Assembly: GCA_017542475.1 (NCBI GenBank)
Contig: JAFXXD010000001.1
Location: 1 to 48,821, forward strand
Direction of reading: 5' to 3'
DNA: 48,821 nt
From: Ruminococcus sp.
GTDB taxonomy: Bacteria > Bacillota > Clostridia > Oscillospirales > Ruminococcaceae
Part shown: positions 9,241 through 16,780 of the stretch, piece by piece
How positions within the stretch are numbered: the first letter of the stretch is position 1
Layout: each line of letters starts with the position of its first letter
Made by a program: the position numbers and the translations under genes
Notes under the pieces: generated by a model
Seen by the model: only the letters and a program-made list of their open reading frames with translations
Databases searched by the model: none
Told to the model about the DNA's origin: nothing

Positions 9241-9822
9241 TTAATAGTATCTCTTGAGTCCTATTACCTTGCCGAGCACCTCGCATTCGTCGAGGATTAT
9301 CGGCTCCATTGTATCATTTTCGGGCTGTAGACGGTAGCAGCCCTTCTCCTTGTAGAAGCGCTTGACCGTAGCCTCCTCGCCGTCCACGAATGCTACGACG
9401 ATGTCACCGTTCTCGGCGTACTCTGTGCGCTGCACTATGACGATGTCGCCGTCGAGGATACCCGCGTTTATCATACTCTCGCCGCGCACTCTCAGCGCGA
9501 AGAGGTCGTTCGGGTCGCAGCCGGGAGCCTCAAAGCCGAGGTAGCCCGTGATGTCCTGCACGGCGGTTATCGGCTGACCTGCCGTAACCGTGCCCATTAT
9601 CGGCACGGAAGCCGATGAGCAGTTCGGCAGTCGGAGCGAGCGGTTGAGGCTGTCCGACTTCTCGATAAGTCCCTCGTCAACGAGGGCGTTGATGTAGCGG
9701 TGAGCCGTGGACGTCGATTTGAAGCCCGCCGCGTCCATTATCTCGCGGACTGACGGCGACATTCCCTCGCTGAGACGGCTCTTGATGAAGTTGAAAACCT
9801 CCAGTTCCTTTTCCCTTGACAT
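9241..9822 (-). CDS. lexA: LexA repressor
   Basis: A 193-residue SOS repressor. The N-terminal winged helix carries SPSVREIMDAAGFKSTSTAHRY. The self-cleavage site is Ala-Gly in GTVTAGQPI, and the S24 catalytic dyad is Ser in RVRGESM and Lys in EATVKRF. RecA-stimulated self-cleavage releases repression of DNA-damage genes. The ATG overlaps the murC stop by one base, so lexA is transcribed with murC here, and no convincing palindromic SOS box was seen upstream of murC. It is unusual that the genes directly after it are orphan binding proteins. Confidence 0.97.
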   Translation of the reverse strand: MSREKELEVFNFIKSRLSEGMSPSVREIMDAAGFKSTSTAHRYINALVDEGLIEKSDSLNRSLRLPNCSSASVPIMGTVTAGQPITAVQDITGYLGFEAPGCDPNDLFALRVRGESMINAGILDGDIVIVQRTEYAENGDIVVAFVDGEEATVKRFYKEKGCYRLQPENDTMEPIILDECEVLGKVIGLKRYY

Positions 9823-11252
9823 CAGCTTTCCTCCTCTGACAGTTTTTTCAGTATCATTTTGGCTATCTTGTAGGCGTCTCCGCAGCCGAGCGTGATAACG
9901 AGGTCACCCTCCTGTGCGTGCTCGCATACGTAGTCGCATATCTGCTGGAAATTGGCGTATTTGCGCTCATCCGTCCACTCTGCCGCCTCGTCCTGCGGGA
10001 ACCATATGCAGTCCGGTATCTTCTCGGCGAGGTGGCGGGTGAATATGCCGTAGGTGTTCTTCTCGCGGCTGCCCATTATATCGGTGAGGACGGCGTGGTC
10101 GGGTATCTGCAATACCCTCGCGAAGTCGTCGAGCAGGAGCTTCGTGCGGCTGAACGTGAACGGCTGGAACACCGCCCATACGTGCCCGAAGTTCATCTCC
10201 ATAGCTGCATTCAGCGTAGCCTCGAGCTCTGTCGGGTGGTGGGCGTAGTCGTCAACGACGGTTATGCCCTTCTCGAAGCCGAGCTTCTCGAAGCGGCGCT
10301 TTGCTCCGCGGAATTCTTCAAGTCCCTGCTGTATCGCGGCGAAGTCCGCGCCGACATATCTTGCGGCGGCGACTGCGGCGAGCGAGTTGAGGACATTGTG
10401 TATGCCCGCGACGTGAAGCGTTATTGTGCCGAGCTTTTCGCCGCGGTACATAGCGTCATAGGTCGTGAGCAGACCGTTCTCGTGCCTGACGTTTTCGGGG
10501 TAGTAGTCGCAGGAGCTGTCCCTGCCGAAGGTGATTATCTCCTTGCCCGTGATGCCCTCCAGCGACTTCATCGAGTTGGCGTCCGAGCCGTTGATGATTA
10601 TGCACCTCGAGGTGTTCTCGTTGAATTTACGGAACGACTTTATGATGTTATCGAGCGTGCCGAAGTAGTCGAGGTGGTCGGCGTCGATGTTGAGGATAAC
10701 CGATATATCGGGGTAGAATTTGAGGAAGTGGTCCTCGAATTCGCAGGACTCGCACACGAGGATATCGCTCGTGCCCGACTTGCCGCTTCCGCCTATGCAC
10801 GGGAGTTTTCCGCCGATGTATGCGGAGATGTCTATTCCCGCGGTGACGAGTATCTGCGTTATCATCGAGGTGGTCGAGGTCTTGCCGTGCGTGCCCGAGA
10901 CGCATATCGCGTTCTCGTACCGGCTCGTCACTATGCCGAGGAGGTCGGCTCTCTCCAGCACGGGGACTCCGCTCGCCTTAGCCGCCATAAGCTCGGGGTT
11001 GTCAGCCATAATGGCTGCGGTGTGCACGATGAGGTCGGCGCCCTCGATGTTCTCGGCGCGCTGACCGATGAATACGGGTATGCCCATACTGCGGACGGCG
11101 TCGAGGGTCTCGGTCTCGTTGTTGTCCGAGCCCGTGAGGTAGTAGCCCTGTCCGTGGAGTATCTGCGCGAGCGGGTACATACCCGAGCCGCCGATACCGA
11201 TGAAGTGTATATGCTTCTTGCCTTCAAGAATGCTGAGGATAGTCTTATCCAA
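9822..11252 (-). CDS. murC: UDP-N-acetylmuramate--L-alanine ligase MurC
   Basis: A 476-residue cytoplasmic Mur ligase that adds L-Ala to UDP-MurNAc, the first peptide step of peptidoglycan precursor synthesis. Visible motifs are the N-terminal Rossmann loop GIGGSGM, the ATP P-loop GTHGKTSTTS, the central ESCEFEDHFL region, HNVLNSLAA and the DDYAHHPTE motif. Translation starts at TTG (11250-11252), preceded by AAAAGGTGAT; no ATG is better placed. It heads a leftward run of seven closely spaced genes and has a clear promoter at 11315-11343. Confidence 0.97.
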   Translation of the reverse strand: MDKTILSILEGKKHIHFIGIGGSGMYPLAQILHGQGYYLTGSDNNETETLDAVRSMGIPVFIGQRAENIEGADLIVHTAAIMADNPELMAAKASGVPVLERADLLGIVTSRYENAICVSGTHGKTSTTSMITQILVTAGIDISAYIGGKLPCIGGSGKSGTSDILVCESCEFEDHFLKFYPDISVILNIDADHLDYFGTLDNIIKSFRKFNENTSRCIIINGSDANSMKSLEGITGKEIITFGRDSSCDYYPENVRHENGLLTTYDAMYRGEKLGTITLHVAGIHNVLNSLAAVAAARYVGADFAAIQQGLEEFRGAKRRFEKLGFEKGITVVDDYAHHPTELEATLNAAMEMNFGHVWAVFQPFTFSRTKLLLDDFARVLQIPDHAVLTDIMGSREKNTYGIFTRHLAEKIPDCIWFPQDEAAEWTDERKYANFQQICDYVCEHAQEGDLVITLGCGDAYKIAKMILKKLSEEES

Positions 11253-11314
11253 GAATTATCACCTTTTCCGATAAGTGTTCAACCGACGGGTTGACATAAT
11301 ATACCTATTTTATT

Positions 11315-11343
11315 ATTATACTATATTCCGCTGAATATTTCAA
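11315..11343 (-). promoter_or_regulatory. Promoter of murC-lexA run
   Basis: On the minus strand TTGAAA and a perfect TATAAT are 17 bases apart, about 63 bases before the TTG start of murC. The gap 11253-11573 otherwise holds only this and the divergent spoVG promoter. Confidence 0.7.
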
Positions 11344-11445
11344 TAGCAAATTTGAATAAATGTTCTGTTTTTTGATGAATGTCACCGCTTTACCGCTGTG
11401 AAGGTTTACATTGATGAATATATTTTTAATTATTTCAAATTAGTA

Positions 11446-11474
11446 TTGTGCTTTTTAGATTAATGTGTTATAAT
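11446..11474 (+). promoter_or_regulatory. Promoter of spoVG
   Basis: TTGTGC and TATAAT with a 17-base spacer, roughly 100 bases upstream of the spoVG ATG. In Bacillus spoVG is read by sigma-H; this site instead looks like a sigma-A promoter with a moderate -35. Confidence 0.55.
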
Positions 11475-11573
11475 ATTCCTGATGCATAAGGTTGATATGT
11501 AAACATACATTTTTCTCGTTTAGCAGATATTCAACAAAAAGAGACAGAAAATGCCGGAAAGGAGGTCGGAAAT

Positions 11574-11885
11574 ATGGAAATTACAGATGTAAAAATAAGA
11601 AAAATGCTGTCGGAGGGCAGACTGCGCGCGGTCGTTTCCGTTACTATCGACGAAGCGCTCGCCGTCCACGACATCAAGGTCGTACAGGGAGATGAAAGGC
11701 TGTTCGTGGCGATGCCGAGCAGAAAGGACGAGAACGGAGTTTTCCGCGATATTATCCACCCTATCACTCCTTCGGCAAGAAAGCTGTTCGAGGAGACTAT
11801 CCTTGACGCCTACGACAGGCAGATGGCTGTCATCGCCGCTGAGGAAGCCGAGAACAGGCTCGACAGCTCCGCGGAGGAGAACTGA
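11574..11885 (+). CDS. spoVG: Septation protein SpoVG
   Basis: A 103-residue protein matching SpoVG throughout: the N-terminal ITDVKIRKM, the central VTIDEALAVHDIKVVQG, and the signature FVAMPSRKDENGVFRDI followed by HPIT. SpoVG is a small nucleic-acid-binding regulator that affects septation and sporulation in Bacillus and virulence genes in other Firmicutes. The ATG has GGAAAGGAGG upstream. The gene stands alone and is followed by a strong hairpin terminator. Confidence 0.97.
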   Translation: MEITDVKIRKMLSEGRLRAVVSVTIDEALAVHDIKVVQGDERLFVAMPSRKDENGVFRDIIHPITPSARKLFEETILDAYDRQMAVIAAEEAENRLDSSAEEN

Positions 11886-11895
11886 ATAACGCCAA

Positions 11896-11930
11896 AAAAG
11901 GCAGTACCTCTGATGAAGGTACTGCCTTTT
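11896..11930. terminator. Bidirectional terminator between spoVG and the acyl-CoA ligase gene
   Basis: A 14-bp perfect stem (AAAAGGCAGTACCT with its complement) around a 7-base loop, with a T-run on one side and an A-run on the other. It would stop both the rightward spoVG transcript and the leftward ligase transcript. Confidence 0.85.
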
Positions 11931-12007
11931 CTCGTATTATCATCCGTAACGCCGTCAGGCAGGCGGGTATCGCCGCAGCCGAAAAGACAAGCGAGTGAAA
12001 AATGGCC

Positions 12008-14341
12008 TTACTTTGAATACTTCGCCTTGTCCATCTCGCGGATAGCCGCGCGGCGTATCTTGCCGCTTCCGACGGTCTTGGGCAGCTCGGACACGAACTC
12101 GACGACGCGCGGGTACTTGTAGGGAGCGGTGCGGTTCTTGACGTACTCCTTTATCTCCTTGACGAGCTCCTCCGTGCCCTCGGTGTCCTTAGTCAGGACG
12201 ATAGTCGCCTTGACCACCTGACCGCGTATCTCGTCGGGGACGCCTGTTACCGCGCACTCAAGCACGTAGGGGAGCTCCATAAGGACACTCTCTATCTCGA
12301 ACGGTCCGATACGGTAGCCCGATGACTTGATGACGTCATCGACGCGTCCGACATACCAGAAGTAGCCGTCCTCGTCAACCCACGCGGTATCGCCCGTGTG
12401 GTAGTAGCCCTCGCGCCATGTCTCGGCTGTGTTTTCCTCGTCGCCGTAGTAGCAGAGCGCGAGTCCGGGCACGCCCTCCTCCTTGAGCTTTATGCATATC
12501 TCGCCCGTCTCGCCGACGCCTGCGGGAGTACCGTCGGGCAGGAGCACCTGCACGTCATACTGCGGATTGGGCTTGCCCATACTGCCGGGCTTGGGCTCCA
12601 TACCGACAACGTTTGCGATAGAGAGGGTAGTCTCGGTCTGACCGAAGCCCTCCATAAGCTTGATACCCGTTGCCTTGAGGAACTGGTAGAAGACCTCGGG
12701 GTTGAGAGCCTCGCCCGCGATGCAGGCATATTTCAGCGACGAGAGGTCGTATTTCGCGAGGTCCTCCTTGATGAAGAAGCGGTACATAGTGGGCGGAGCG
12801 CAGAACGATGTGACGTTGTACTTCTTGAACATCGGGAGGATATCGTCTGCGTGGAAGCGGTCGAAGTCGTAGACGAAGACTGCCGCCTCGCACATCCACT
12901 GACCGTAGAGCTTGCCCCAGAGAGCCTTGCCCCAGCCCGTATCCGAGATAGTGAAGTGCAGACCGTTCGGGTCGGCGTTCTGCCAGTAGCGGGCAGTCAC
13001 GTAGTGACCGAGCGGGTACTGGTAGCTGTGGAGCACGAGCTTGGGATTGCCCGAGGTACCCGAGCTGAAGAAGATGAGCATCGGGTCGGTGCCGCAGGGA
13101 GTCTCAGCCGTGCGCTCGAAGTGGGTGCTGTACGCGGAGAGCTCGGCGTTGAAGTCGTGCCAGCCCTCGCGCTGACCGTTTACGAGTATCTTTGTCTTCA
13201 TCGACGGAGATACGGCGCAAGCCTTATCGACCTCGTCGGCTACCTCGCCGTCAGCCGTGCAGACGATAGCAGACACCTCAGCGGAGTTGAAGCGGTATTC
13301 GAGGTCGTGCTCCTTGAGCATATTCGACGCGGGTATAACGAGAGCTCCGATTCGGTGGAGCGCGATTATCGAGAACCAGAACTGGTAGTGGCGCTTTAAG
13401 ATAAGCATAACGCGGTCGCCCTTTTTGATACCGAGCGACTTGAAATAATTCGCGGTCTGGCAGGAATATTTCTTGATGTCCCTGAAGGTGAAGCGACGCT
13501 CGTTGTGGTCAGCATCGACGTATATCATCGCGGTCTTGTCGGGACATTTCTCCGCCATAGCATCAACGATATCGTAGGCGAAGTTGAACTTGTCCTGATT
13601 CTCGAAGCTGACGGCGCTGAGCACGCCCTCCTCGTTTGTCTCGCACTTGACGAACTTCTCGGCAACAGGGTGGAGCAGTCCCGCCTTGTCAACGTTCGTG
13701 AGGTGGTGCTCTGCGACGTGCTCGCGGTACTCAGCCATACCCGACGTGCCGTGCGGAGCCATAACAAAGGCGTATATCTCGCAGTCCTCGCCGCCGAGCG
13801 CGACCTCGTCATGCGGCATCGAGCTGTCATAGTAGATAGAGTCGCCCTCGTGGAGTATCTCGGTATGCGAGCCGACCGTCATTCTCAGCGTGCCCTTGAG
13901 GACGATGTCCATTTCCTGACCCGCGTGGCTCGCCATATGGAGCGGCTCGGAGAGAGCCTCCTCGGAGTAGGGGATAACGACGTGGAAGGGCTCGACGGTC
14001 TTGTTCTTGAACTTCGAGGCAAGGCGGTTGTAGGCGAAGCCCTTTCTGCGCACGATAGGTACGCCCTCGCCCTTTCTTGTCACGGTATAGCCGCTGAGCT
14101 CGGGGCTTGCGCCCTCCATAAGGTCGGTTATCTCGACGTTGAATTTATTCGCGCATTTATAGATAAACGTGAAGCTGAAATCGAGCTCGCCCGATTCGAG
14201 CTTCTTGTAGTCGTCAACTGTGTTGTCTGTTATTTCTGCCATTTCCTCCACGGAAATGCCGAGGTCTTCACGCAGGCGGGCAATTCGCTCGGCGACCTCC
14301 CTGATCCTTACTTCCGCATTCTGCAATGTGACTTCGCTCAT
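12008..14341 (-). CDS. HTH-cupin-acyl-CoA ligase fusion protein (AMP-forming)
   Basis: A 777-residue three-part protein. Residues about 8-65 form an XRE-type helix-turn-helix (LREDLGISVEEMAEITDN). Residues about 105-190 form a cupin with HASHAGQEMDIVLKG-like sequence and a DSIYYDSSMPH motif. The remainder is an AMP-forming acyl-CoA synthetase with the P-loop FFSSGTSGNPK, EGFGQTE, HTGDTAW, GRVDDVIKSSGYRIGP and the catalytic Lys in GSGKIRR. The ligase part is closest in style to acetyl- and medium-chain acyl-CoA synthetases (DTGWGKALWGKLYGQW). It would activate a short carboxylic acid to its CoA ester. The start at 14341 has AAAAAGGAG; longer frames run into the T-box leader and are rejected. 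The substrate is not known from sequence. Confidence 0.9.
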   Translation of the reverse strand: MSEVTLQNAEVRIREVAERIARLREDLGISVEEMAEITDNTVDDYKKLESGELDFSFTFIYKCANKFNVEITDLMEGASPELSGYTVTRKGEGVPIVRRKGFAYNRLASKFKNKTVEPFHVVIPYSEEALSEPLHMASHAGQEMDIVLKGTLRMTVGSHTEILHEGDSIYYDSSMPHDEVALGGEDCEIYAFVMAPHGTSGMAEYREHVAEHHLTNVDKAGLLHPVAEKFVKCETNEEGVLSAVSFENQDKFNFAYDIVDAMAEKCPDKTAMIYVDADHNERRFTFRDIKKYSCQTANYFKSLGIKKGDRVMLILKRHYQFWFSIIALHRIGALVIPASNMLKEHDLEYRFNSAEVSAIVCTADGEVADEVDKACAVSPSMKTKILVNGQREGWHDFNAELSAYSTHFERTAETPCGTDPMLIFFSSGTSGNPKLVLHSYQYPLGHYVTARYWQNADPNGLHFTISDTGWGKALWGKLYGQWMCEAAVFVYDFDRFHADDILPMFKKYNVTSFCAPPTMYRFFIKEDLAKYDLSSLKYACIAGEALNPEVFYQFLKATGIKLMEGFGQTETTLSIANVVGMEPKPGSMGKPNPQYDVQVLLPDGTPAGVGETGEICIKLKEEGVPGLALCYYGDEENTAETWREGYYHTGDTAWVDEDGYFWYVGRVDDVIKSSGYRIGPFEIESVLMELPYVLECAVTGVPDEIRGQVVKATIVLTKDTEGTEELVKEIKEYVKNRTAPYKYPRVVEFVSELPKTVGSGKIRRAAIREMDKAKYSK

Positions 14342-14360
14342 AACTATCTCTCCTTTTTGA

Positions 14361-14633
14361 TAAAATAAAAAAGCCCGTCTCAAAGTAAAAACTTTGAGAC
14401 GAGCATCATTAACGATAACCCGCGGTACCACTCAAATTGTGCCGCTATTGCGTAACACCACTTCAGACTCCGACAAGCCCTATTCATTAACGCAGACTCA
14501 CGGAAGCGCTTACTGAAACTTTCGGCACTTCGGCTCAGAAGGGATACATTGCATTGCTTATCACCGACTCACACCGACCGTCGGCTCTCTGTTGACATTG
14601 GCAACACTCTGCTTGTCTTCCTCACAGCTTATG
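14361..14633 (-). promoter_or_regulatory. T-box riboswitch leader of the acyl-CoA ligase gene
   Basis: The minus-strand leader has all the parts of a T-box. Stem I carries the distal AGAGAG / GGUCGGUG bulge pair (about 14565-14590) and a lower stem closed by GUGUUGC/GCAAUGC. The kink-turn-like CUGAG lies at 14533-14537. The conserved T-box UGGUACCGCG is at 14421-14430, and a terminator follows. The specifier lies in the loop AAUGUAUCCC (14541-14550). Its register is uncertain: anchoring on the lower stem gives AUC (Ile) and anchoring on the upper stem gives GUA (Val), while UAU is in between. Uncharged tRNA would stabilise the antiterminator and switch the ligase on. Confidence 0.9.
14366..14404 (-). 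terminator. T-box regulatory terminator
   Basis: A 14-bp stem (GCTCGTCTCAAAGT paired with its complement, one G-T pair) with a four-T loop and then a run of six T on the minus strand. It lies between the T-box sequence and the ribosome binding site, as expected for the termination state of the riboswitch. Confidence 0.9.
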
Positions 14634-14638
14634 TTTGG

Positions 14639-14667
14639 ATTATATCACGCGGAAATGATTTTGTCAA
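14639..14667 (-). promoter_or_regulatory. Consensus promoter driving the T-box leader
   Basis: TTGACA and TATAAT, both perfect, with a 17-base spacer on the minus strand. The leader would start near 14632, giving about 290 bases before the ATG. The strength of the promoter suggests that control is exerted by the riboswitch. Confidence 0.92.
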
Positions 14668-14691
14668 GCACTTTTCAAAAAATTTTTTTAA

Positions 14692-16653
14692 TTACTTTTT
14701 TCTGCGCCTGCTGACGAGCAGCAGCACAGCAGGGAGAACTATCAGCCACGTGCCCGTATCGTCGCCCGTCCGGGGATTCTCGGTCTTGGCGGAGGTGACT
14801 GCCGCCGTAGTCGTCGCCGCGGAGGTCGTCACGGCAGAGGTCGCCGCCGCAGTCTCCGCGGGGACATATCTCGCCGCGATATCGGTGTGGCGTGTGCGGC
14901 TGTCGTAGGTACGGATAAGGTCATACGCGAAGCCGCCGCCGTCTCTGTAAATAAAGCTGAAGCTCGAATCTGCGCTGCCTATCACGGTCGAGAGGTAGCC
15001 CGAATGAGCATACGTAAAGCGGAGCGGCTGTCTGCCCGTGGTCATATCGGCGTAGCTCTCGGTGCTGATGAGCTCGTCGCCGTCCGTCATTATGAGCTCC
15101 GACTCCGCGCGCGAGTGGTCGTGCCCGAAGAGGTACATAATGTCCATACCGTACTGCTCGGCGTAGCGGTTTATCAGTGCGGCGAGCTCATACGACCTGT
15201 CGATGTTGTAGGCATTCTCGCCTATCCAGTCAGTCAGCCGGGCGCCGTTCTTGTTCACGGAATCGGGCTGTACACCGAGGGTATGCAGTCCCGTATGCGC
15301 GGAGATGATAACGAGCTCGCCGTGGTAATCGGCGGCAGTTTTACTGAGGAAGCTCTCGATATCGCCGAGCACATTTTCGTAGGTGTAGGCGGCCGAGCCG
15401 TCCTTATCGACCATCGCCGCCTCCTGATTGAGCCCGTACACGATAACGCCCTTTGCAAAGCGGCTGTTAGTGCCGTTTTCCGCAGACTTTCCGCTGAATA
15501 TGAGTCCGCCCGCAGGAGGATTCTCCCCTGCTCCGAGGTCAGCGGCGGCGGACATCGCGGAAGCCGCCTCGCCCGAGTCGTGATTGCCCGATACGAACAC
15601 CGCATCGAGCCCGCCGAGCTCCGCGACGATGCGCGGATAGTATCTGCCGAGCATGGCGTCCGCGTCCGCCTTCGGACCGTTCACGAAGTCGCCCGTACAT
15701 ATCACAAGCGACGGTATATAGCCGCCCGTACGCTCGATAACGCAGGCTATCGCGTCGCCGATACGGGTGTACTCCTCGTGCACATCCGAGAACGTGATGA
15801 CCGAATCGGGAACGACGCCCTTCGCAATGACGAACACCGCGTCCTCGGACCTCTCACGGTATCGGATACCGCTGCCGTCGTGCGCCTCGACGAGACAGCT
15901 CACGCGGTGAACGCCCGCACTCCTGCCCGTGAGCGTCTCAGCCGTGAAGCTGAGCGAATCGCAGTCCTGCTCCTCGCCGTCCACGTACCAGCTGATGCTG
16001 TCAACATCGACGTCCGCGAGCCCGACCGTGAACACAGGCGCGGGATAGCCGCTCCCCTCGATGACGCAGCTCTCGGCGTGCGGCTGGCTGACGATACAGC
16101 GCTCGAGCTGCTCGCCGTTCGTGTAGATATTCACCTCTGCCGCCTCGGAGAGCTCCGCCGTCACGGAAAGCGGCTCGTCGCTGCCCGCGTCGTATCTGAG
16201 ATACGAGTACGTACCAGCCTCATTGTACCGCAGAGCCGAGCCGACGTGCTCCCACACGAGGTCGCCGCTGACAGCGCGCGTATAGGCTGTGCGGAGCTTG
16301 TCGCCGCTGAACACGAGGTAGTAGCTCCCCGACTTGAGCGAGGTGAAGCGAGGCGTTGTGCTCGCGACCATAGTCTGCCTGTAGTAGTGCCATATGCAGC
16401 TGCTTTGCTCATCGTCGGCGACAGTCAGCGCCTTCTCGCCGCCGTCCTTCACGGTGATGATGTAGTCCTTGTCGTCGTCGAAGCTTGCCGCCCTGAACCA
16501 CTTCTGTCCGCCGACGGTTATCGAGCCGTCCGCGCCTGCCGCGACATCGGTCAGCGTGAAATGTGCTCCCGAAGCGGCAACAGTCCCGAGCGGCACGCAC
16601 ATCAGCATAACTATCAGAGCCGCCACAGCGACAATAATTCGTGAAATCCTCAT
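14692..16653 (-). CDS. Cell-surface calcineurin-like metallophosphoesterase
   Basis: A 653-residue exported protein with a signal peptide (about 1-28). About 260 residues of beta-rich extracellular sequence follow, then a metallophosphoesterase domain whose metal ligands are all visible in order: SDVH, TGDFVNG, GNHDSG, SAHTG and FGHDH. The C-terminus has a Thr/Ala-rich stalk, the motif NPRTGD, a hydrophobic stretch (WLIVLPAVLLLV) and SRRRKK, a sortase-type sorting signal. It is probably a phosphatase or phosphodiesterase fixed to the wall. The start at 16653 has GGAGGTGGAG upstream. It lies just before the T-box promoter, and no sortase is in the window. Confidence 0.88.
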   Translation of the reverse strand: MRISRIIVAVAALIVMLMCVPLGTVAASGAHFTLTDVAAGADGSITVGGQKWFRAASFDDDKDYIITVKDGGEKALTVADDEQSSCIWHYYRQTMVASTTPRFTSLKSGSYYLVFSGDKLRTAYTRAVSGDLVWEHVGSALRYNEAGTYSYLRYDAGSDEPLSVTAELSEAAEVNIYTNGEQLERCIVSQPHAESCVIEGSGYPAPVFTVGLADVDVDSISWYVDGEEQDCDSLSFTAETLTGRSAGVHRVSCLVEAHDGSGIRYRERSEDAVFVIAKGVVPDSVITFSDVHEEYTRIGDAIACVIERTGGYIPSLVICTGDFVNGPKADADAMLGRYYPRIVAELGGLDAVFVSGNHDSGEAASAMSAAADLGAGENPPAGGLIFSGKSAENGTNSRFAKGVIVYGLNQEAAMVDKDGSAAYTYENVLGDIESFLSKTAADYHGELVIISAHTGLHTLGVQPDSVNKNGARLTDWIGENAYNIDRSYELAALINRYAEQYGMDIMYLFGHDHSRAESELIMTDGDELISTESYADMTTGRQPLRFTYAHSGYLSTVIGSADSSFSFIYRDGGGFAYDLIRTYDSRTRHTDIAARYVPAETAAATSAVTTSAATTTAAVTSAKTENPRTGDDTGTWLIVLPAVLLLVSRRRKK

Positions 16654-16681
16654 ACTCCACCTCCGAAAATACTGTACCTCT

Positions 16682-16710
16682 ATAATAACACATAACCCGA
16701 CAAAAGGCAA
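16682..16710 (-). promoter_or_regulatory. Promoter of the metallophosphoesterase gene
   Basis: TTGCCT and TATTAT with a 17-base spacer on the minus strand, about 30 bases before the ATG at 16653. Confidence 0.6.
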
Positions 16711-16713
16711 GCA

Positions 16714-16742
16714 AAAAGACCTGTCACAGTGACAGGTCTTTT
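16714..16742 (-). terminator. Terminator after the response regulator-kinase operon
   Basis: A near-perfect palindrome with AAAAGACCTGTCAC arms and T-runs, placed about 40 bases after the histidine kinase stop. A small GGGACGAACAGCGTTCGCCC palindrome of the intergenic repeat family lies between. Confidence 0.8.
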
Positions 16743-16780
16743 AGGGACGAACAGCGTTCGCCCGCAAATATATAACGTGT

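Noticed and set aside
9918-11294. 458-codon open frame opposite murC
   Set aside because: Arg/Val/Glu-rich shadow of murC, typical of the reverse strand of G+C-rich coding sequence.
11291-11319. Plus-strand TTGACA with TATTAT at 17 bases in the murC upstream region
   Set aside because: It overlaps the murC promoter on the other strand, is about 250 bases from spoVG, and a better-placed spoVG promoter exists at 11446-11474. It remains a weak possibility.
14342-14431. Extended N-terminus of the acyl-CoA ligase gene
   Set aside because: The extension would be encoded inside the T-box antiterminator and terminator; the ATG at 14341 has the correct ribosome binding site.
14887-16644. 585-codon open frame opposite the metallophosphoesterase gene
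   Set aside because: The minus-strand frame has signal peptide, metal-site motifs, sorting signal, promoter and ribosome binding site; the plus-strand frame has none of these.
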